Program-made: the position numbers and the translations under genes
The notes under the pieces: generated by a model
The model's database searches: none
What the model saw: only the letters and a program-made list of their open reading frames with translations
Told to the model about the DNA's origin: nothing
In this document: positions 49,519 through 59,639 of the stretch, piece by piece
Layout: each line of letters begins with the position of its first letter
Numbering within the stretch: position 1 is the first letter of the stretch
Assembly (NCBI GenBank): GCA_016719535.1
Contig: JADJYX010000045.1
Location: 1 to 64,000 of the forward strand
Reading direction: 5' to 3'
DNA length: 64,000 nt
Source: Rubrivivax sp.
Lineage (GTDB): Bacteria > Pseudomonadota > Gammaproteobacteria > Burkholderiales > Burkholderiaceae_C

Positions 49519-50466
49519 CTAGTCGATCAACGTGTCCTCAAACCGACCACGCGATCCTTCAATGTATTGGGCGCTCATCTCGACTGCTATCCATCTGCGG
49601 CCTAGTGCCTGCGCCGCTGCCCCCGTTGTGTTCGATCCCGCGAACGGATCCAGTACAAGGTCGTTCTTGTCAGTCAGCAGTTGGATCATGAAGCCTGCCA
49701 GTTCCAGTGGCATGCGCGCAGGGTGGGGGTCAAGAAAGTTGTTCCTACAATGCTCAATGTAGGCCGCATCCCACTTCGTGTTAGACAGCTTCAGTAGGCT
49801 TTGAGGTATGCGATCCGCCTCCGAGTCCAGGCTCAGTACGCTCGGCGCAATCGACCCCCCATGGTCGGCCAGGAACCCTGCCTCACTCACGACATGACCT
49901 GACGGCCTTCTTCCAGGGTTGTAGCCTTGCTTCCTCAACAGATCCTTCATGTGGTTGCTGTATGGCAGGAGGACATTGCGATTGCTTGCCTTGGGCCGCT
50001 CTGTTCTGGACATCCACCATACGTGGGTGAATGAATCCTTAAGCCGGATGCGTTCGACGGTTACCCACTGGGCCGGTCCAGGCAGTCGCGCCGGGTTGTG
50101 CCAGACAAGGTGCTGGCAAAGATGTAACCCACCCGCTTCCTGGAACTCGAGCAGCGTCCTAAGCGGCAGCGTCGACATCGTTGGCGAGCCTGGCTGCCAC
50201 GCATTACCCAACTCGATAACCACTGATCCCGTCGGTGAGAGTAGCTGCACTAGCCTCGGGGCCAGATCCCGCATCCAAGACAGGTACTCGTCGCCCTTCT
50301 TGTTGCCGTACCGTTTCTCCTTCACAAGGGGATAAGGGGGCGAGGTGAATATCAGATCGACCTTGCCGGCAATCCGCTTAGCCTCTCGATGGTCCAAGAA
50401 CGCCTCGATGCTCGAGCACCACATTGCCCCGAGTCGTGTCCTGTAGCCGATTTCAATATCAGTCAC
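49519..50466 (-). CDS. site-specific DNA methyltransferase, beta class
   Basis: A 315-residue DNA methyltransferase that probably forms N4-methylcytosine or N6-methyladenine. The catalytic motif TSPPYPL (residues 41-47) precedes the AdoMet-binding motif DPFAGSNTTG near residue 275, the order of beta-class enzymes. A Ser-Pro-Pro-Tyr core favours N4-cytosine, but adenine methylation is possible. Between them is a target recognition region. GTG start with GGGAG upstream. It is the first gene of the operon; 87 bp separate it from the helicase gene. The recognition sequence cannot be read from the protein. Confidence 0.88.
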   Translation of the reverse strand: MTDIEIGYRTRLGAMWCSSIEAFLDHREAKRIAGKVDLIFTSPPYPLVKEKRYGNKKGDEYLSWMRDLAPRLVQLLSPTGSVVIELGNAWQPGSPTMSTLPLRTLLEFQEAGGLHLCQHLVWHNPARLPGPAQWVTVERIRLKDSFTHVWWMSRTERPKASNRNVLLPYSNHMKDLLRKQGYNPGRRPSGHVVSEAGFLADHGGSIAPSVLSLDSEADRIPQSLLKLSNTKWDAAYIEHCRNNFLDPHPARMPLELAGFMIQLLTDKNDLVLDPFAGSNTTGAAAQALGRRWIAVEMSAQYIEGSRGRFEDTLID

Positions 50467-50715
50467 CAGCAGTCGTGCTCCCGCCAGGTTGTTCTATCAA
50501 GCTTATGTCCACAGCACACGTGGCAGCAGACCTATTGTGAGCATAGCGCGTCCCACATGATTCTCCGCGCACGCCCCGTCGGAGGATGCCGCGCTCGCCC
50601 CGCAGCGCCAGCGCATGCAGCGGTCTGGCCAAACCGAGGCGTCCACGGATTGGTTCTTTTCGTGGACGACTTCCGATCGGCTTTGCGAGCGCCTGGCTCT
50701 CTCGGCGCTCTTTGG

Positions 50716-50925
50716 TCAGTCGTAGGGCTTGATGGTGGACGTTGCCGCCTTACGCTGTAGCTGCACGAGCTTCTGCCGCGACTGCTGCATGTCCAACCTC
50801 TCCGCGCTCGTGTCGGCCTGGGCCTGTAGCTGTCGTGCCCTGTCCTTGGCCGCCTTCGCGCTCGCCTTCATCCTCTTCACCCGCTGCTCCGCCGCGTTCG
50901 ACGGTTGTATCTCCTCAAGTCTCAT
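50716..50925 (-). CDS. small basic coiled-coil protein
   Basis: A 69-residue Lys/Arg/Gln-rich protein (RVKRMKASAKAAKDRARQLQ) that should be largely helical. It has a strong GGAGG ribosome binding site 5 bases before ATG 50925 and overlaps the end of the upstream gene, so I take it as real. No family recognised. The 250 bp between its stop and the methyltransferase start shows no further gene. Confidence 0.6.
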   Translation of the reverse strand: MRLEEIQPSNAAEQRVKRMKASAKAAKDRARQLQAQADTSAERLDMQQSRQKLVQLQRKAATSTIKPYD

Positions 50926-51541
50926 GCTGCCTCCGTAGTGCTGTCCTAGTATTTAGCCCAGCACCACGTCCACAGCCTACGGCGTCAACGTGACGCAGTT
51001 CCTCGAAGGTCTCGGCGTCATACCGGTAGCTGCGAGCAACGGAGCGGCATGCTTGCCGTACCTGCTGCAAGCCATGCGCGACCTTGCCGCCCACCTCCCG
51101 AAGCGTGTACTTCGGCAGCGGTGCCGCTAGCACTGCACCTGAAGCTCGCTGCCTTTCGATCAAGGCAGTCACCAACTCGGCTGTTGCCTTGGTGTCGTCT
51201 TGCACGGGCACATCCAGCAGCACGTACCCGGGCCTGACCTCGTACTGTTGGAGGTCGAACACGATTCGCGGCGCCGACATGAACAGGTGCCGCCGGGGCT
51301 CGAACCACTCGCGCCATAGCTCGCTCTGCATGCCTGCCTCAGGCCAACCGTCGAGCGTGCCGAAGTCCTCGTAGATGCCGACGATCTTGTCGAACCGTGC
51401 TTCGAGCTCCGCGCATTTGGCGGCATCGCCCTCGTCCCTTGCCTTGCAGTACAGCGAGTAGTCGATGTTCTGCGTCAGGCACTGATACCAGAGGCTGACC
51501 CACTCTTCGGTCACGGCGCGTACCCCTTCACTTCTTGCCAT
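50915..51541 (-). CDS. hypothetical protein of the integrative element
   Basis: A 208-residue soluble protein, not recognised. It contains EEWVSLWYQCLTQNIDYSLY, then an acidic/aromatic middle (GIYEDFGTLDGWPEAGMQSE, LWREWFEPRRHLFMS) and a C-terminal basic helix-rich part (KVAHGLQQVRQACRSVARSY) that may bind DNA. The stop overlaps the start of the 69-aa gene, so the two form a unit. Base composition is between the island's operon and the host average. Confidence 0.6.
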   Translation of the reverse strand: MARSEGVRAVTEEWVSLWYQCLTQNIDYSLYCKARDEGDAAKCAELEARFDKIVGIYEDFGTLDGWPEAGMQSELWREWFEPRRHLFMSAPRIVFDLQQYEVRPGYVLLDVPVQDDTKATAELVTALIERQRASGAVLAAPLPKYTLREVGGKVAHGLQQVRQACRSVARSYRYDAETFEELRHVDAVGCGRGAGLNTRTALRRQHET

Positions 51542-51608
51542 CCTGCGCAGCTAAACCCGGCATCGAGTGCGTCGATATCCCACCGATGACGCAAGGTGGA
51601 GCGCACTG

Positions 51609-51932
51609 ATGGAACCGAACATCGACTGGACCGGGATCGTTCACACATGCCGTTCGGCAGTGCCGACATCTCGTCGTCAAGTCAAGAACGCCCTGGTCCT
51701 GGAAGTCAGCAGTGCTTCCATTCGCAATGCAGAAGTCCGAGGCTTCTTCGAGTTGTCCGATGAACCCGTACCCTTCAGCACGTACAGGGACGGGCTGACC
51801 CGCGCAGAGGTCGTCTGTCTGTGGTTCGGACGCAAGCCGCCGACGAGCTGGATGCACGTCACGATCACTGGCAAGTGGAAACTGCACCAACACTACAGCG
51901 GCCCCGTCGTCGAGAACATCAGCAAGCCGTAG
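51609..51932 (+). CDS. hypothetical small protein on the opposite strand
   Basis: Open frame of 107 residues from ATG 51609 (MEPNIDWTGIVHTCRSAVPT), with a GGTGGAG about ten bases upstream. The composition looks protein-like (LWFGRKPPTSWMHVTITGKW), with no known domain. It lies between the divergent 208-aa gene and the convergent integrase gene. An ATG-equivalent start at 51567 is possible. Confidence 0.45.
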   Translation: MEPNIDWTGIVHTCRSAVPTSRRQVKNALVLEVSSASIRNAEVRGFFELSDEPVPFSTYRDGLTRAEVVCLWFGRKPPTSWMHVTITGKWKLHQHYSGPVVENISKP

Positions 51933-51952
51933 CCCTGCGCGGCCCATCGCTG

Positions 51953-53211
51953 TCAGCCCTTGTACTTCGTAAGCTCATCGGTCATGTCCGGCGTCTCTAC
52001 GTGGTCGTAGAAGCGTTGGATCATGTCGGGGCTTGTGCCAGTCGCCTTCGCCAGCCGGTACGCATCGACGCCGTGCCTGATGCGGTGCGAGATGTAGTAG
52101 TGCCGCAGGGAGTAGATGGCTAGCTTCTTGCACTGCGTGTCCGTCTCGACGCCCGCAGCCTTGATCAGGTTGTTGAAACCCTCGCGGAAGTCCTTGATGA
52201 CTTCGCCATCGGTGTCACACCAAACATAGTCGTCGTCGCCAGCGTGGTCCTTCGCTTCGCGGCGCCGACCTTGCACGCTGATCGCCATCGCCGCAATGTC
52301 GAGGCCAACGGCAATGCGCTTCTTCTTGACCTTGCTATGCGTCGCTTCAACGACGACATGCACTGCCTCCTGCTCGTCGGCCCTTGCGTGTACTTGATGT
52401 CACGCCAACGCAGATTACGGGCCTCGCCCGGCCGCAGGCCCGTACCGGCCATGAAGAAGACGTAAGCACGCAGCATCTCTCTGTACCGCGTGAGCCTGGC
52501 ATCGTGCCCGTGCTTGCCAACGCCTTGGACCCATGACTTGCGCCGCGTGAAGTTCGCCAGAGTGTCGAGCTGCTCGTCCGTGAACGCCGAACGAGCCTGC
52601 TTCTTGTCGACGGTGAACTTGAACGTCAGGGCGTTGCCGTTGTATCGGCCGCGCTCACTTGCCCATCGCAGGAACTGCTTGAAGGCACCGACTTCCCATT
52701 CGATGGTGCGCTGTGACGGACGCTCCTTGGCGTTGCCGTGTACCTTGTCGCCTGCTGCGGCCTTCGCAGCCCAGTAGCCGTGACGCCATGCCTCGTACTC
52801 TTCGAGGTCTTGCGCCGTCACGTCTTGGATGTTCTTCCGGCCGATGTACTCCTTGAAGTACCGGACGATGGACTTGCGGAACCCTCGCAGCATGTGCTCC
52901 GAGTGCCGCCGCAGCCCCTTCTTCACACCGTCTTCGTACGTCTCGATGAAGGCGTCGATCTCCGCACTGACACTGCCACTCTTGATGGCCTTGTTTGCCT
53001 GCTCTGCGGCCTTGATTTCTGCGTATCGTTGACGAGCCCGGTCGAGTGCAATGCTCTCGTCTGTCGTGCCGAGGCTCTCGGTCACGTACCGCTGGCCATC
53101 GGCCGCACGCTTGTTCTTGATCCTGTATCGGGCGTAGTAAACGTCGCCTTTGACCAAGGGCCTAGTAAAGACGCTTACGTTGCCGTCCGCGATGCGCTGT
53201 ACTGCAGACAA
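51953..53211 (-). CDS. int: tyrosine recombinase (phage-type integrase), one frameshift
   Basis: Integrase of about 419 residues that would insert and excise the element. N-terminal arm-binding-like region (FTRPLVKGDVYYARYRIKNK), SAM-like core-binding domain (DVTAQDLEEYEAWRHGYWAA) and catalytic domain with Arg in GTGLRPGEARNLRWRDI, the second Arg/His in YSLRHYYISHRI and the nucleophile Tyr in MIQRFYDHVETPD. The first box His of the usual HxLR is Tyr here (YSLRH). The frame is broken near 52383, between DIKYTQG and DEQEAVHVVVEATH. The likely TTG start is 85 bp from the attR core, the usual location for an integrase. Confidence 0.88.
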
Positions 53212-53217
53212 GGGGCT

Positions 53218-53235
53218 GTTGACAAAATGTTTACA
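53218..53235 (+). promoter_or_regulatory. right arm-type repeat pair (GTTGACA, GTTTACA)
   Basis: GTTGACA at 53218 and GTTTACA at 53229, again 11 bp apart and in the same orientation as the pairs at the left end. They sit directly upstream of the integrase start, so they could both bind integrase and control its expression. Confidence 0.55.
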
Positions 53236-53266
53236 CAGCCCAAAGCGTAACGCTAGTGCTTTGTTT

Positions 53267-53326
53267 TTACAGCGGTTTTTGTGTGCAGTTTTTAGTCCAG
53301 AACTGCCAGCGCTTGGTTGCGGTCAT
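53267..53326 (-). pseudogene. displaced 5' end of oplA
   Basis: From ATG 53326 the minus strand reads MTATKRWQFW, the original beginning of OplA, then continues into element DNA as TKNCTQKPL and stops. The ATG overlaps the racemase stop (CGATGA), showing that racemase and oplA were a coupled operon before integration. It may still be translated as a 19-residue peptide. Confidence 0.75.
53296..53308. repeat. attR core, 13-bp direct repeat (TCCAGAACTGCCA)
   Basis: Identical to the attL core at 39281-39293. Lies in codons 7-11 of the displaced oplA start. Confidence 0.8.
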
Positions 53327-53986
53327 CGGAATTCCCAGCGCTCGTGGACGAGCGTCATCAGGTGGTGGACGGGACGCCCGCTCGCGCGCTGCAGCGCGGC
53401 GGCGAAGGGCGGCAGGTTGGTGCATTCGAGCACCAGGTCGGTGACATCGGGCCGGCGCTGCAGCAGCCGCGCGGCGGCGGCCAGCACATCGGCCTCGGCC
53501 TCGTCGCCGTCCAGCCGCGCTTGATTGCCCAGCAGCGTGCGCTGCAGGTGGCAACCGGCGCCAGGCCTTCGATCGGGATATCGGCAGGCGCGCCCGCGGC
53601 AGCAGGTGCGCCGCGCCCAGCGCGGCTGCATCGACGGTGATGACGCCCGGGCGTTCGGATCCGGGCAGCTTCAGCAAGGCCGAAGTCCACACCGGCACGG
53701 GCAGCGCCGCCTGCAGCTCAGACTGCCAGCGCACCAGGAAGCCGCAGCTGGTGGTGATGGCGGCGGCGCCCTGCGCCACCAGCATGCGCGCGGCGTCGAC
53801 GAAGGGCGGCAGCAGCGCCGCGTCGCCCTCACGCACCACGCGCTGCGGCGAGGCGCCGTGCACCACCCGGGCCCGCACCGGCATCGCCCAGCTGGCCAGA
53901 TGGCCGGCATCACCCGGCAGCCGCGGAAAGGCCGTGTCGAGCATCAGCAGGCCCAGAAACGGCGGCGGCGCGGGGTGCAGCAGCAT
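53323..53986 (-). CDS. aspartate/glutamate/hydantoin racemase family protein, two frameshifts
   Basis: A racemase-fold protein of about 221 residues. N-terminus LGLLMLDTAFPRLPGDAGHL, then FVDAARMLVAQGAAAITTSC with the first catalytic Cys (TTSCGFL), and in another frame LVLECTNLPPFAAALQRASG with the second catalytic Cys (ECTN) and the ending LMTLVHERWEFR. Two indels near 53555 and 53605 are needed; the piece GAPADIPIEGLAP lies in the third frame. Enzymes of this family racemise amino acids or hydantoins. It was the upstream partner of oplA before the element arrived and is divergent from the TRAP transporter. Confidence 0.8.
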
Positions 53987-54103
53987 GGCGGCAAATGGGT
54001 CGGGGGCTTCGCGGGGCGGCGTCGCTCGGGAAAAGCACCGGGAGGCGATGCGACGGGCGCACCCTATGCTAGCCGGCTTGTCCATGCCCAACCTGGAGCC
54101 CCC

Positions 54104-55076
54104 ATGCGTTGCCTTCGTGCCCTGTCCACCGCCACCCTGACGCTGAGCCTTGCCATCGCCGCGCAGGCCCAGACCAAATGGGACCTGCCGGCGGCCTACC
54201 CGGCCACCAATTTCCATTCCGTCAACCTGCAGCAGTTTGCCGACGATGTCGACAAGGCCACCGGCGGCAAGCTCAAGATCACGGTGCACGCCAATGCGTC
54301 GCTGTTCAAGGCGCCCGAGATCAAGCGCGCGGTGCAAGGCGGCCAGGCGCAGATCGGCGAGATCCTGCTCGTCAATTTCCAGAACGAATGGCAGGTCTTC
54401 GGTGCCGACGGTCTGCCCTTCCTGGCCGACAGCTACGACGAGGCCGCCAAGCTCTACAAGGCTGCAGAAGCCGCTGCTCGAGAAGAAGCTCGGCGAGCAG
54501 GGCATGATGCTGCTGTACGCCGTGCCCTGGCCGCCGCAGGGCATCTACGCCAAGCGCCCGCTCAACTCGGCCGCCGACCTCAAGGGCATGAAGTGGCGCG
54601 CCTACAGCCCGGCCACGGCCCGCATCGCCGAGCTGGTGGGCGCCCAGCCGGTCACCGTGCAGGCGGCCGAGCTGAGCCAGGCCATGGCCACCGGCGTCGT
54701 CGAAAGCTATATGTCCAGCGGCTCCACCGGCGCCGACACCAAGACCTACGAGCACCTGAAGTTCTGGTACGACACCCAGGCCTGGCTGCCCAAGAACGCG
54801 GTCATCGTCAACAAGGCCGCCTTCAATGCGCTCGACAAGCCGGCGCAGGACGCGCTGCTGAAGGCCGCCGCCGACGCCGAGGTGCGCGGCATCGCCGCCA
54901 GCAAGAAGACCAACACCGAGTCGCTGGACAAGCTCAAGGCCAACGGCATGCAGATCCTGCCGCCCAGCGCGCAGCTCAAGGCCGACATGCGCAAGGTCGG
55001 CGAGACGATGCTGAAGGAATGGCTGGACAAGGCCGGTGCCGACGGCAAGGCCCTGGTCGACGCCTTCCGCAAATAA
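54104..55076 (+). CDS. dctP: TRAP transporter solute-binding protein DctP-like, one frameshift
   Basis: Periplasmic binding protein of about 323 residues. Signal peptide LRALSTATLTLSLAIAAQAQ, then WDLPAAYPATNFHSVNLQQF and FADDVDKATGGKLKITVHAN. The frame shifts near 54462; the continuation has MKWRAYSPATARIAELVGAQ and VQAAELSQAMATGVVESYMS, typical of DctP. First gene of the dctPQM set, 14 bp before dctQ. The ligand is likely a carboxylate; neighbours point to pyroglutamate or a related compound, which is inference. Confidence 0.85.
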
Positions 55077-55089
55077 GCCGCCGCCGGCC

Positions 55090-55602
55090 GTGCGCAAGCT
55101 GCTGGATGCGCTGTACGACGGCGCGGCGGGTCTGGCCGCGCTGTTCATGATCGGCCTGCTGGCGATGGTGCTGCTGTCCATCGTCAGCCGGCTGCTGCAC
55201 TTCCATGTGCCCGGCACCGATGCCTATGCCGGCTACCTGATGGCGGCCACCGGTTTCCTGGCGCTGGCGCATACGCTGAAGAAGGGCGAGCACATCCGCG
55301 TCACGCTGCTGCTGTCGGCGCTGAAGGGCAGGCCGCGGCGCGCGCTCGAGATCTGGGCGCTGGCCGCGGCCTCGCTGCTGGCGCTGCTGTCGGCCTTCTA
55401 TGCCTGCCGTCTGTCGTGGCAGTCCTACACCTTCAACGACATCTCCACCGGCAACGACGCCACGCCGCTGTGGATCCCGCAGCTGGCGATGGCCGCGGGC
55501 AGCGTGATCCTGGCGGTCGCCTTCGTCGACGAGCTGGTGCTCGAGCTGCGCGGGCAGCGGGCGCAGCCCGACGCCGGCGACGAAGCCCTGCACAACGAAT
55601 AG
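55090..55602 (+). CDS. dctQ: TRAP transporter small permease DctQ-like
   Basis: Small TRAP membrane subunit of 170 residues with four helices (LAALFMIGLLAMVLLSIVSR, AYAGYLMAATGFLALAHTLK, and two more). The motif LAHTLKKGEHIRVTLLL is characteristic. GTG start at 55090 follows dctP by 14 bp. Confidence 0.9.
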   Translation: MRKLLDALYDGAAGLAALFMIGLLAMVLLSIVSRLLHFHVPGTDAYAGYLMAATGFLALAHTLKKGEHIRVTLLLSALKGRPRRALEIWALAAASLLALLSAFYACRLSWQSYTFNDISTGNDATPLWIPQLAMAAGSVILAVAFVDELVLELRGQRAQPDAGDEALHNE

Positions 55603-55622
55603 ACGACACGAACAAGGCCACC

Positions 55623-56924
55623 ATGGGCGACCTCGGCATCACCCTGCTGCTGGTCACGGCGCTGTTCCTGATCCTGGGCAGCGGCGTCTGGATCGGCCTC
55701 ACGCTCACCGGCGTGGCCTGGATCGGCATGCAGCTCTTCAGCAGCCGGCCGGCCGGCGACGCCATGGCCGTCACCATCTGGGGCAGCGCCAGCAGCTGGA
55801 CGCTGACCGCGCTGCCGCTGTTCGTGTGGATGGGCGAGATCCTCTTCCGCACGCGCCTCAGCCAGGACATGTTCCGCGGCCTGGCGCCGTGGATGCAGGC
55901 CCTGCCCGGGCGGCTGCTGCACGTCAACGTGGTCGGCTGCGCGATCTTCGCCGCGGTGTCGGGCAGCAGCGCCGCCACCTGCGCCACCATCGGCAAGATG
56001 AGCCTGCCCGAGCTCAAGCGCCGCGGCTACCCCGACGGCATCGCGATCGGCTCGCTGGCCGGCGCCGGCACGCTGGGCCTGCTGATCCCGCCGTCGATCA
56101 TCATGATCGTCTACGGCGTCAGCGCCGAGGTCTCGATCGCGCAGCTGTTCATCGCCGGCGTCTTCCCCGGCATCCTGCTGGCGGCGCTGTTCTCGGGCTA
56201 CCTGATGGTCTGGGCCTGGCGCCACCCGACGCAGGTGCCGCCGGCCGACCGCGTGATGAGCTTCGGCGAGAAGCTGCGCGAATCGCGCCACCTGATCCCG
56301 GTGGTGCTGCTGATCGCCGCCGTGCTGGGCAGCATCTACAGCGGCGTCGCCACCGCCACCGAGGCCGCGGCGGTCGGCGTGGTGGGCGCGCTGGCCATCT
56401 CGGCGGCGCAGGGCTCGCTCAGCTGGCAGACCTTCAAGGACAGCCTGCTGGGCGGCACGCGGCTGTACTGCATGATCGCGCTCATTCTCTCGGGTGCCGC
56501 CTTTCTCACGCTCAGCATGGGCTACATCGGGCTGCCGCGCCACCTGGCGGAGTGGATCGCCACGCTGGGCCTGTCGAAGGTCGAGCTGCTGCTGGCGCTG
56601 ATGGTCTTCTACATCGTGCTCGGCTGCTTCCTCGACGGCATCAGCATGGTGGTGCTGACGATGGGCGTGATCCTGCCCACCGTCGTCAAGGCCGGCATCG
56701 ACCCGCTGTGGTTCGGCATCTTCGTCGTGCTGGTGGTCGAGATGGCGCAGATCACGCCGCCGGTGGGCTTCAACCTGTTCGTGCTGCAGGGCATGACCAA
56801 GCGCGAGATCGGCTGGATCGCGCGCGTGACACTGCCCTTCTTCTGGCTGATGGTGGCGGCGATCGGGCTGATCTACGTCTTTCCGCAGATCGTCTCCTTC
56901 CTGCCGGCGCAGATGAAGACCTGA
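55623..56924 (+). CDS. dctM: TRAP transporter large permease DctM-like
   Basis: Large TRAP permease of 433 residues with about twelve helices. Family motifs: SGSSAATCATIGKMSLPELK, GSLAGAGTLGLLIPPSIIMI, FLDGISMVVLTMGVILPTVV and VEMAQITPPVGFNLFVLQGM. It transports the ligand with a sodium gradient. Last gene of the operon; a run of CCCGGG-containing inverted repeats (56930-56990) follows and may end transcription. Confidence 0.93.
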   Translation: MGDLGITLLLVTALFLILGSGVWIGLTLTGVAWIGMQLFSSRPAGDAMAVTIWGSASSWTLTALPLFVWMGEILFRTRLSQDMFRGLAPWMQALPGRLLHVNVVGCAIFAAVSGSSAATCATIGKMSLPELKRRGYPDGIAIGSLAGAGTLGLLIPPSIIMIVYGVSAEVSIAQLFIAGVFPGILLAALFSGYLMVWAWRHPTQVPPADRVMSFGEKLRESRHLIPVVLLIAAVLGSIYSGVATATEAAAVGVVGALAISAAQGSLSWQTFKDSLLGGTRLYCMIALILSGAAFLTLSMGYIGLPRHLAEWIATLGLSKVELLLALMVFYIVLGCFLDGISMVVLTMGVILPTVVKAGIDPLWFGIFVVLVVEMAQITPPVGFNLFVLQGMTKREIGWIARVTLPFFWLMVAAIGLIYVFPQIVSFLPAQMKT

Positions 56925-57086
56925 GCCCGGCCGCCCGGGTCATCCCGGGTTCGTGATCCGGGGTCGTCACCCGGGAAAGGGCGGTTTTGTGCGGTCTTCT
57001 CGACCCATCGCCCGGGCCCCGGGCTTCCTAGCATCGCCGGCACGTGGGCATGGCATGCCCGCGCCTCGACCATCGAAGGAAGACTC

Positions 57087-59628
<2,542 letters not shown>

Positions 59629-59639
<11 letters not shown>

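Noticed and set aside
50389..50760. Plus-strand open frame opposite the methyltransferase start
   Set aside because: Overlaps the methyltransferase 5' end, poor start context and no homology.
56926..56990. Tandem CCCGGG-rich palindromes as a repeat array or CRISPR
   Set aside because: Irregular spacing, no spacers; more likely terminator-type inverted repeats after dctM.
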